Origin: Schizochytrium sp. TIO01
Taxonomy: Eukaryota; Sar; Bigyra; Thraustochytrida; Thraustochytriidae
Assembly: GCA_004764695.1 (NCBI GenBank)
Contig: SMSO01000037.1
Location: 728,247 to 792,246, forward strand
DNA length: 64,000 bases
Direction of reading: 5' to 3'
Shown piece by piece: positions 33,801 to 42,500 of this stretch. Under the pieces are notes generated by a model. That model was not told where the DNA came from. It ran no database searches and saw only the letters and a program-made list of their open reading frames with translations. How positions within the stretch are numbered: the first letter of the stretch is position 1; each line of letters begins with the position of its first letter. The position numbers were made by a program, and so were the translations under genes.

Positions 33801-35485
33801 ATGTGATGGAAGAAAACGTTGATCTATCCAATCCAGAGACTTTCATTGGCCTGCTCAGCATGAAAGTTGATGCATGCCTTGCTCAAGCCACAGCCTACAG
33901 AGAGACTAATTCTGCCCGTGCAAGAGGTATTGTTGAGTCCTATGCAAGCGCTTTGGCTTCAGAGGGTGTGGAGTGGGACTCTGTACAGCTATATGAACAA
34001 TTTAAAATCGCACTACCTGGAGATGGTGAAGCCCCAGAGGATTTGGATGGCACAGAACAGTATCAAAAGGCAGCACTCGAAACTGAGCTTCAAGACAACG
34101 ATGCAAAAGCGGATGAGGTTGAAGCGGAATCACTTGCAGCTGGCGCAGCAGCGAAAGCAAAGAGGCTTAACATGGAAAAGGCAGTTGTAAATCTACTTTG
34201 GCATGCCCAAAGGTACCAAAAACAGCAAGACTCAATTCAACAAGTATCCAAGGATGATCTTAGTAATGTTGGGGAGGAAACTGAAGGAAATTCCCAAGGG
34301 GAAAAGCAAGTTGATAAAGTTACCCATTTGGATCCTTTGACAATAGTTCTTAATCATCTTCAAGCTCACACTGATGAGCGCATTACGGCACATCGTACTG
34401 TTCTTCTTGAGCAGGCGAAGAAATCCAAACCCAAGGGAAAAGACACTCCAGTTAAGCAGACAACTCAACAAGATGAAACGACTACATCTCCACCCGTGGT
34501 ATCTCAGCTGAAGCTTAACGAGATAAATCAAGCTCTTGCCTCAAAACTAATCGCAGGAATTGACACTTCTGATACCAAATTTGCATCAGGTGCTCGAGAG
34601 CTTTTCGCAGAACTTAGAGAGATTAGAAACTACTGGGTAGAGTATTTCACTTTCGAACGGTCCTCACTTGACAAAAAGCTTCGAGATGTAGCTAGTGAAG
34701 AAGAACGATCCGAACTCGTTCAAAGTTTCAAAACGAATCTAAATTCTCTTGCAGAAGATGCGCGATATGATCCACAAACCAAAGCAGAACTCCATGTGAG
34801 AATTGAGGACCTTGTTCAAAAGCTGTGGCTCCAGTCAGAAACTCGCAAAACAGAACTTCTGGGTTCCATTGAGGCACTAGAAGAAAGTCAATGCGTGCCG
34901 ACTTTTATGGCTCTTGTTGAGGATGCGTTTCTTCAAATTTTACAAATTGAAGCTGTCCGATTTCAAGAAATGCATTATTATATCATCCAGACTGATCGTG
35001 TTCTTAAAGGCGAGGATGTCGGCGATGAACTATCTGGTCCTAGTCTTGTATGTATTTCCTCCATATTTCGTGGCATAGCTGATGAGCCTCCTAAGGGTAA
35101 GAATGCTGTACCAGAACCACGTATACCAAAGGCATTTAATGATGCACGACTCATTCTGCCTGCTCCTGAGGCATCAACTGGTGGCGGAGATCCACCTCAA
35201 GAAGCAGAATCAAATGAGTTGTCTGAGGCAATTATCCAGTTGCGACTTCGCTTCCATGAGAATGTGGACCGCTTGGAAAGGCAGCTGAATGAAAGTCTTT
35301 ATAAATTGGAGCTAATCGCAAAAGAGCAGCGCGAAGGTCATCGAATGCGCATAAATGAGCGCTTTGATGCTGAACAAGTTGCAGTCGAAGCAATGGTACT
35401 ATACATCTCAACTCAAGTTGAAAATTCTGACATCTTAGCAGATTCGATGACTCTGGAAGGCGTCTGCTTTTCAGCCCCTAAATAG
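30854..35485 (+). CDS. SPEF2: SPEF2/CPC1-like ciliary central-apparatus protein
   Basis: Intronless, 1543 aa from the ATG at 30854 (MSRLLQEWL); the frame is open upstream only from a TTG. SPEF2 (KPL2; CPC1 in Chlamydomonas) is a subunit of the C1b projection of the axonemal central pair. Residues 1-110 are the SPEF2-type calponin-homology domain: SRLLQEWLDRDVQLSRSV, AFSNGYLLGELLYRHN, DDFDKF. A long charged coiled-coil region follows (about 130-480). An adenylate-kinase-like domain begins with GPPYAHKTT (564-572), a P-loop lacking the usual GxGK spacing, and includes GWILDGFP (758-765), the NMP-binding DGFP motif. Between these two lies an EF-hand pair with loops DLDKSGDLDAQE (673) and DFNMDGSISWEE (714), both with standard calcium ligands. 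The C-terminal half is mostly helical and acidic. Convergent with the p25-alpha gene, 276 bp apart. SPEF2 assignment is strong from the N terminus and domain order. Confidence 0.93.
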   Translation: MSRLLQEWLDRDVQLSRSVGGSSQTLGAAFSNGYLLGELLYRHNQQDDFDKFHDSDRVQKKVANFIRLERTLSRLNIKNFDARVALRMINGDDKTCFDILYKVKMALQKITVTVGRHRDEGLVPGSLVALTNLAQQTRKPAYEEATSDVFAKTLRQQITSQNQIDMEEHLQPFYDERARQDAYVEFCKREDQDMLAMYFSEIRRRRMMDKKAELEYLNDWNEKGIGIWTENQRRRKYINEVQARYEERVRLGQTSRAELAREESRDYTFREIADMEERVEAHQRDLAIVNGGDMSGDTSSDKVSGDGCLVDQQGYTNNCSEPKIKRRRQETQAEKETRDSRRSRFLDRLGIENENFLHDKRIELLQNSILRRSHAEEHLKGSLQKLEKFETVVRDNRKHREKMDNDQEALEESRFEERKLEYESNLEASAKSNIKWFSAQLEALRTSVHAAAHADAVQFCKGVVLELVELSLSQIELSRYEGVPTKLNERKVDEIVKFVEGSKDAADLYDYINDERTWGGIQRNSCSRLIGNLLIPLRTAALPPPPVQQPVVQRRFRLQLALVGPPYAHKTTMAVRLASRYSLRILQPEAFLRSYINKAEKLENGEPFTDEDYVEACAQAILKLEKEVALECALSEESASDGFTNNSVSSSSSAHVSFISSEDRVRQLFDRWDLDKSGDLDAQELLKATMQAHCEGKSQADIEAEALEAFAQMDFNMDGSISWEEFQQYFASVFGEHTQQVVLNLLHQSNQASRECQGWILDGFPFNKNQAYLLEARLSGKNADALEYQPPPALSLPCDSPRPLDKAQFQGANAGGLDQVFYLASSLESTFYKAAHASTNPLERFRVVPKIYVTERDIKDVQQWYDCFQIFQTINTSNIDPDSIFVALTHHVERTLTQKLSIEADEKAKADHLVHLAKCRRICDDWLSAVSHRRQEISSDTEGFGDAGRPLDSDNGEAPLPRIIDVPPLDLHSLKAAKVLPDHVMEENVDLSNPETFIGLLSMKVDACLAQATAYRETNSARARGIVESYASALASEGVEWDSVQLYEQFKIALPGDGEAPEDLDGTEQYQKAALETELQDNDAKADEVEAESLAAGAAAKAKRLNMEKAVVNLLWHAQRYQKQQDSIQQVSKDDLSNVGEETEGNSQGEKQVDKVTHLDPLTIVLNHLQAHTDERITAHRTVLLEQAKKSKPKGKDTPVKQTTQQDETTTSPPVVSQLKLNEINQALASKLIAGIDTSDTKFASGARELFAELREIRNYWVEYFTFERSSLDKKLRDVASEEERSELVQSFKTNLNSLAEDARYDPQTKAELHVRIEDLVQKLWLQSETRKTELLGSIEALEESQCVPTFMALVEDAFLQILQIEAVRFQEMHYYIIQTDRVLKGEDVGDELSGPSLVCISSIFRGIADEPPKGKNAVPEPRIPKAFNDARLILPAPEASTGGGDPPQEAESNELSEAIIQLRLRFHENVDRLERQLNESLYKLELIAKEQREGHRMRINERFDAEQVAVEAMVLYISTQVENSDILADSMTLEGVCFSAPK

Positions 35486-35761
35486 TAAATCAACATAACA
35501 TAAACATAGTTGAAGGTGTGTTAATTATGATCAGTCTGTATATAAATATGTGAATACATGAAGACGCTACCATGGGTTCTATAGTGATGTTGCTATGGTC
35601 AGTGTTTACTTCATAAATTCACAATGCAAAATTAAGTTAGGTGAAGAGGAAGGGGCCTTTCAAATTTGTAGAAAAGGTGTTAAAATCAAACATCAAGAAC
35701 GCGTAAACAAACTTAGAATGTGAGGGTATTGAATTCGATCTAGAGCTCTCAGAGATACGTC

Positions 35762-37153
35762 TTATATACCATCAACTGATGTAGCTAAAATGTGAGCTCT
35801 AATACAATTAAATCCTTCTTGCGAAAAATGAAGTGTTTCAGATTCAGCTGAAATAAATGCACGATGCCCTAGCATGCCAAGTGCATCACAAGTCGCCATT
35901 ATATCAGCCCCTTGTTTTGTATGAGCATCCTTGATTGCCTTTGCATAGGCTAAGTCAATATCTGCGTAACGCAGCCGTCCACTTCGAACGAGTTCACCAA
36001 CCCCACAATCGCGGCACATTTTGGCAAACCGAGCATTGGTGAGACACATTAAGCTACCCCGTTGCACAGCATATGTCTCAAACAGTGATCTGAACGCATT
36101 TTCTTGATCTCTTTGGGTCAATACTCGGTTTACCATCTCCTGAGTTTGATTTTGTCGGTGATGTGTTGGAGAGCATACTGACGAAAATATCCCAGCGCTG
36201 CGGTCAATTTTGGTCTCTAATAGGAAATCTCTTAATGAAAGTTGTGACTCAGTAGCCAATAAAGCAATAGCCTGTGAAAAGTTGTCTAAATTCAACCCGA
36301 GATGGCCCCCATAAATACGTGCGTAGTGTCGGAAAGCTCGAGTTGCCATGCGTAAATCCCACGCGTGCTCCCCTGCTATCTTCGACCATCCCGGCTGGTC
36401 TAGAATATGCGTACGTCCATCTGCAGCGCGATAGAAGCTGACCTCAAGCATTGTGCGATGTGCACTGGGTGCAGTACTATGGTACTGTGGAGCTCGGCCG
36501 CTTGACGCTATACTTCGTGTGGAAGACCTTTGCAGGTGAAGCAGCATATTTGGTTGACACGTGTTCTCAGAGGAAAAAGCAAAACTCTGAGCGTTGGAAT
36601 TTGGGTTGGATTTGTGCGATAGAGCTTCGTCGTCATCATCATCACTGCTGTTATCAGATGCATTGCAGTTCTCTAAATTGTCTATAGTGTTAGATTCAAA
36701 AGTTGCGACTTGCAGTTGCTTGTGGTCATTAGGAAACTCTGCAGCTGAAAGGTCTATACCCTCAGAACCCATGTCGACCTCATCTTTCTCAAGCTCATTT
36801 TGGTCTGAGCAAATTGATTCATTAAGGGTAATTTTTTCTGAGCAAAGCCTTTCGGATGAGGATAATGCCACTAACCTACAGTTGAGGCTTTCAATAATTT
36901 CTTCATGTCGATTCAATTCGTCGTTTAAAAGAAGGTCTTTATGGTTGTCCTTCCAGCGCTGGAAAGATCGATGTAGTGAGAGTAAGCGAGAAGATCTATT
37001 TGCCATAGAGATGGTTTGTGCTATAAATAAGTACCCTGCTGTTTTCATTGGTATGGAATTAGCTTGTTCTCGCCGACTCCGCGTGTTGGCGCTGCCTTGA
37101 TTTGGAGCATCATCTGGTCCAAACTTCGTCGTTTCAAGTCTTGTTCGCCGCAT
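35762..37153 (-). CDS. p25-alpha (TPPP-like) domain protein
   Basis: Intronless, 463 aa from the ATG at 37153; the frame runs slightly further only from a GTG. Residues 56-72 (LLSLHRSFQRWKDNHK) resemble a single Sfi1-type Leu/Phe/Trp helix that binds centrin. Residues about 120-230 are acidic, Ser-rich and disordered, with a run of Asp. The C-terminal part (about 350-455) fits the p25-alpha fold: FRSLFETYAV, LTNARFAKMCRDCGV, then LRYADIDLAYAKAI, equivalent to the KLCKDC...TDVDIVFSK core of TPPP. p25-alpha proteins bind and bundle microtubules, and long versions occur in flagellated protists. The region 240-320 is conserved-looking but unassigned. Placed tail-to-tail with SPEF2. The domain call is by motif and fairly sure; the cilium role is inferred. 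Confidence 0.75.
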   Translation of the reverse strand: MRRTRLETTKFGPDDAPNQGSANTRSRREQANSIPMKTAGYLFIAQTISMANRSSRLLSLHRSFQRWKDNHKDLLLNDELNRHEEIIESLNCRLVALSSSERLCSEKITLNESICSDQNELEKDEVDMGSEGIDLSAAEFPNDHKQLQVATFESNTIDNLENCNASDNSSDDDDDEALSHKSNPNSNAQSFAFSSENTCQPNMLLHLQRSSTRSIASSGRAPQYHSTAPSAHRTMLEVSFYRAADGRTHILDQPGWSKIAGEHAWDLRMATRAFRHYARIYGGHLGLNLDNFSQAIALLATESQLSLRDFLLETKIDRSAGIFSSVCSPTHHRQNQTQEMVNRVLTQRDQENAFRSLFETYAVQRGSLMCLTNARFAKMCRDCGVGELVRSGRLRYADIDLAYAKAIKDAHTKQGADIMATCDALGMLGHRAFISAESETLHFSQEGFNCIRAHILATSVDGI

Positions 37154-38244
37154 CGCAAAATACACTATCAGAGCAAACGCCTTCTTCTGCTGCTTCTAAT
37201 TGAGAGCGCTACGATTTGCAGCAGGTACTCCAGCTTACCAGTCTTTTTCGGATTTACTCACAAGCCTGCTGCCACTAGGCTTTTCACTGGGCTTTTGTGC
37301 ATGCGAGTTGACACCGACTCACCTACAGACTCGTGTCATGCGAGCTCCTCGGGGTAGCGCAGCCTACTCTACACATCGATATTCTGCAAGTCTTTCCCGG
37401 CGGTGACTGCCAATTCCCTAGGTTGTCAGGTAGGAGTCACAACCCACCTTCATCGCTAAAACTATGCGCGAATTAAAAACAATTGAATCTATACCTGACC
37501 ACATATAAATTTTGATTCCAACGGATATCTTCTAGTTATGGTCATATTTGAGCTTTTATCAGATCCTTTTCATAATTATTATCAGATAGTGATAGTCTAA
37601 TGCTAGTTACCATGCGAGACAAATCCTAGCGATGCAAATGCCCTCATACTAGTTGGAAACATTCGAAAATTGACTTATTTGCCTCTTCGCAATTGTCCTG
37701 GCAAATAATAAAATAGCACGTTGAAAGCTAGTCTGTATAAACGATAACTAATTGAATTGAGGTGCAGGTGCTTGAAAGACTTCTCAACTAAATTTAAGGT
37801 ATGAAGCTGCCAATCAGTAGCTACACATATAATCCGACTCCTTTTGTTTTTTACTTCACTACCAAACAAGTATCGTCAGACTATGAAAAGGGCGTACCTT
37901 GCAACATTCTCAACATCCTCTGGGCAACACAAAGACCAACAGGGAAATGCGCAACAGATTAAAGTGTCCTTTTGTGAAATGAAGTGCTTTTATTATGACA
38001 GTATATGATATTTTAATTTTTTTTTATACAATAATACTAATAGTATTATTGAAAAAAAAAAAAAGAAACCAGTCGTTCAGATTGGACAGGAAAAACTGGT
38101 CTTCGACAAGGAAAGAAGCAATCATTCATGAACGCAAGCAATGCTTCTGCACCCAATGCATTGAAATATATTTTAGTTGCCGGAAGAATATATACAGTTT
38201 ACGTGCTGCTATAGGCTGTTTCTTCTTTGAGGATCAGGGAAACT
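37154..38244. other. Divergent spacer between p25-alpha and cyclin genes
   Basis: 1.1 kb that should carry both promoters. The first 250 bp are open in several plus-strand frames, the rest is AT-rich with an A run near 38051-38065. Nothing recognisable. Confidence 0.5.
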
Positions 38245-39012
38245 ATGGAGAAGCGGAGAAGCGAACTCTGTTTGGCTGGTGAGGTCTTTCAACAAATTGG
38301 AGATTCGCAACATCAAAAGGCTTGCACGCCTCAAAATCAGCTCGTGGTGTTAATGAAAGCAGCTCATGAGGTGCTCCGAACCCCTGCTCTCGTAAGCTGT
38401 CTATCACTAATTATTCTGCATCGCTACCTTGCTTCTGTTACGAAAGGCCCACGCAGCATCCCAGAAACCTCTGTACAAATACAAACAGGGCCTGCTTGCA
38501 TCTCGCTTGCCTACAAATCTGAGGACTATCCATGCCGGTTCCGTGAGATTCTTCATGCCTGGTACCAGGCGAGCAAAGCTAATGGAGTACAATCGTATCC
38601 ACCAGCTAATGATGCTGCCCGTACTCAACTTTATTTATCTCTAGGAAGAAGTGAAATGATCATCATGGCACAGATTGGTTTTGATGTGCTAGGAGGGGAC
38701 GTCCACCCTCTGAAATTCCTTGTAGTTATGATCGAGTATCTTACCAGCGAAGCAGGGCAGAGAAAGAGGCTTGTCTGCCAGGCTGGGATGCTTCTACACA
38801 ACGCGATCGAGCGTGGATTGGCACTTCAATTTCATGCTCGTTGCCTTGCTTGTGGCACTCTTCTATCAGCCATTCGTAGGAAAAGTACGTCGGAGCAATA
38901 TGCATCTGAAATTACAAGCGCGATAGCGCAGGAGCCTTGGTGGAGCCTGGCTCAAGTTAACACTGAAAATGTGAAATTCGCAGCTCATGTAGTTGATGAT
39001 ATAACGCAATAG
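38245..39012 (+). CDS. Divergent cyclin (cyclin T/K/L-like box)
   Basis: 255 aa from the ATG at 38245; upstream the frame is open only from a TTG. The helical pattern of the first cyclin box is visible at about 33-105: ALVSCLSLIILHRYLA and then ACISLAYKSEDYPCRFREIL, equivalent to the ACLFLAGKVEETPRKLRDV block of transcription-type cyclins, with Lys91 and Glu93 near the positions that contact the kinase. The segment SEMIIMAQIGFDVLGGDVHP (136-155), followed by LKFLVVMIEYL, matches the start of the second half (LQTLGFDL..HPHKFL). The remaining helices to residue 250 fit the second box less clearly. Cyclins of this group activate CDK9/12/11-type kinases on RNA polymerase II or splicing factors. 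The protein is short and the ends are minimal. The subclass is uncertain; a cyclin-fold call is reasonable. Confidence 0.65.
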   Translation: MEKRRSELCLAGEVFQQIGDSQHQKACTPQNQLVVLMKAAHEVLRTPALVSCLSLIILHRYLASVTKGPRSIPETSVQIQTGPACISLAYKSEDYPCRFREILHAWYQASKANGVQSYPPANDAARTQLYLSLGRSEMIIMAQIGFDVLGGDVHPLKFLVVMIEYLTSEAGQRKRLVCQAGMLLHNAIERGLALQFHARCLACGTLLSAIRRKSTSEQYASEITSAIAQEPWWSLAQVNTENVKFAAHVVDDITQ

Positions 39013-39503
39013 ACTCTTCGAAGGCCGACGCATTGCAATGGTACCTAAGGATTATGTATACATTTTTAAAATAGAATGACTGGATTCCATCATGACCAAA
39101 ACTTGCGCTCTGGCGTCATGTGGATCTCTAAATTTCTAGTACCCCGTGCAAGATGCCTGAGCGATTGGTTCTTACTTTCTGAATACAAAGTTTAAATGAT
39201 ATACCTTTCATATTGTAAGAAAATGAAGGTATTTCTGCTATGTAAGCAAACAGAATCTAATTTAAATACCATATGGTAAGAATGCAGACATTCAATACGT
39301 TCATCAGCAAACATGTCTCTTTCTTGTTTCTTTCATTCGATGATATAGTCGTGGCCTTGTCTTATTGCGCTTCATGCTCCAAAATATCCAAATAATATAA
39401 ATCAGTTATGCAACATTAAAACCAACACAAACCTTTCAAATTAAGTAGATTCTTCCCAATAAACCTGCTTTACTATAATTATAAGTAGTACGGAGCATGG
39501 TCA
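39013..39503. other. Convergent spacer between cyclin and FAR-acyltransferase genes
   Basis: 491 bp AT-rich DNA between two 3' ends. No gene seen. Confidence 0.6.
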
Positions 39504-42500
39504 TTAGATGCGTGCTAACATGGGAAAATCAGCCACTGAAGATGTCGTGCTTGATGCTGTCGTGCCACGGTGAATACGAGGACCTCTTAAAGAGTCAACC
39601 CGTCTGACAAGTTCGTGAAGATGATCCCTACTGTTGAAAGGAGGAAGCAAAGTTACAAATGTTTCGATTTTGCGCTCCTGGCCAATTCGCTTTGGACATT
39701 CTTTGCGATGTGTTGTGAGAACTCCCCAATCCTTGAGGGTTTCAACTGCATTTTGCAGGGTGACCGAGGCACAACTTTCGTAGTGAACAATTATCTGGTC
39801 ATGATATAAATTTTCTGCGAGCGTGAGCATACGCTGGATTAATGTAGCTATCTCCACCTTGGCATCTGGAAGAAGAGCAAGAAGCGCAGACACTGCCACA
39901 AAATAACTATCAATCAAAGGCCATACCATGGAACACAAAAGGCTATAGACTCTTTCAGCATCTGAGTGCTCTCGAGCCACCCTCACTTTTCCATCTTTAG
40001 CAATCTCAATTATATTTCGATCTTGCAGATCTAGCAAGCTATCTCGAACATCCCGTGGAGTCCGAATAAACTCTCTACGTAGCAATGATTCCAGAAGTAG
40101 AGCATCTTCTTGTACAAACTCAAGGTCTGCGAGGCCAGTACTAGAATCAGTCCGAGCATAAAGGCCACATGCCCAAAACCCTTCCGAGGCAAACAAGTGT
40201 ATGATTTTGTTTCTATAATAACCCAAGATAACCATTTTATGATAGTCTTTGGTTGCGCTATCAACAGCAACTTGCACGACACGAGGAGATTGACGTCTTT
40301 GAATAGTATCGCCTAACAGATGCATAGCACGTTTGACCAAGTCTGTGCGATCCTCACCTTCAGCGCATGCCACATGACCACCTCGCCGCAGCACTTCCTC
40401 CCGAAGCCATTCAACACTGGATGCCAACTGGTCTAATGTAAGACCATGCCGATATGTTAATAATAATGTTGCCACGAGATGAATCGGCATGCAGACTGCC
40501 GCTCCTTGCATTGCATGTATAATCTGTAAGCCCAATGCTCGGGCTGGAGATACAGCAGGAGTAGCTCGTTGCAGCTCCTGTCGGGCCATAATATGTTCCC
40601 CAAACTGCACTGAGATATAGCCAAAACTTTTACCTAGACGAAGCATGGACTTGAGAAGGTTCTCGGTTGTTTCTGGCATCTTTGAGGAGCCAAGCATCTC
40701 ATGTGAATAAAGAGTTGCCTCTACAGGCTTTTCATAATCAATGGAAATCGGGACGAAAATAAGGTCTTGCAGCCGACCATCACGTACGGGCTCAATGCAA
40801 ATGCTAGTGAGGCCAGATTTTGGATCTAGGCATTTGCCACTGCGGCTTCGTGTACCCTCAATGTAATACTCGACAATTTGACGGTCCACGAGAAGTTGCT
40901 GTGTATAAGCCGTAAATACTGCTGCGTAAAGGGGATCCTTTTCCAAAGCACCTTGACGCCGTAGAAAGAATGCACCCGCGGACCGCAAGATTCCAGAAAC
41001 ACCGTTCATTTTTAAGAAATCTGTAGTTGATGCAATAAAGGGAACTGGGAGATTGAAAGCAAACATAAGAAAGGAGAGCATGACAAAATCGACATAGCTC
41101 CGGTGTGTAGGAACCAAAACAATTGGGTATTGCGCCGCAGCAGCTGCTGCACGTAAATGCTCGAGCCCCTCTTCATGCACGCGAATTCCATCATACATTT
41201 TGCGCCAGATCTTACGCAATGCCCACCCAAGCCAGCGAGGTGGACCATCCACCAAGGTGCTGGCTATTTCATCAAAAAGCGCATTGGCCCGAGCTAACAC
41301 TTTGGCTCTTGCAGATGATCGCGAACGCAGTGATGCATCATTTGTAGATGGTGAAGAGCCGCTTATTGTCTTCGAAGAGGACTTGCACTTTATTCGACTG
41401 AGCTCTGCCTTGAGTTCATCTTTGATCGCTGCTTTTACCTTGTTTGACCTCATCACAAGTGCGCGCATGGCCTCAGGCGAGCGTTTGGTAGAGCGAGGTA
41501 CATGCTTTGCTTCATGAGCGAGACCCTCACGCCAACCTGTAAGACCCATTAGCCGTCCTAAAACACCCGATCGAGTATATCCAGGCTTGCGACTAGAAGT
41601 ATAAGCCCACGAAATATCAGACATCATTCCAGGAAAGCTTATGCGGTGGTGGTCAGGATCCCACTTGAGTAGCCTGCCAAGGGTTAAACTCACGTCGTTG
41701 TGGGTGACTGCACTTTGGCTGATAGGAACAACATTTTCATTAAGAATAAAACGATCGAGACCGTAAGTGTAGTTTTCAATATATCGAGTCCATACGATGT
41801 CTAAAGCATTGACGCAGAGCTTATTGGTTCCATAGTCTATAGTTGGTACCATCGGTATAGAGCCAGGAGATTGTCCATCACGAAGAGTCTTATCTTCTAA
41901 AGACCAACGCTTAGCAGTGCTGCAGTCAAATATGTATTCGACAGTGGTAAAAGGCTCAAAGAGGCTAACGAGATACTCAGCACGGTCTTGCAACATTTGG
42001 AGCTTATTGGCAAGTTTTGCGGCATCACCACCACCGAATGCTGCTATTCGTCCATATGCCCAGGTGGGTAGTGAGTAGCGGAGTGCCCATTCTAAAGCAA
42101 ACTGCTGTCGGTTTTGCAGCATGCGAAATTTTACTGGACCAGGCGTAAGTTTCGACGCTGGCTGCTTGTTGCGATATGATGCAAGAACGCTATTGGAAAC
42201 AACACGCCAACGGCATGGGTTGAAGGCTGAAGAGCAGCTGTGCGATACTTGAAGATCGCCTTGGCGGTCCCACACCGATACACACGCGCGCAACATATGA
42301 TTTACGACAAAGTCCACTGGAATAAGAGCGGCTACACCTCTCGGATTTCCAGGGAGCATTGTGACAACTCCTAAAATAGTCCCCATGAAGACTGCCGATG
42401 CTGCACTGACAACATCCACCCAGCCTGGACATGGCTCGCGCCATGCAGCACCGACAATAGATGGACGTACTATTGCTAGGGGCACATCTCCATGGCGTCT

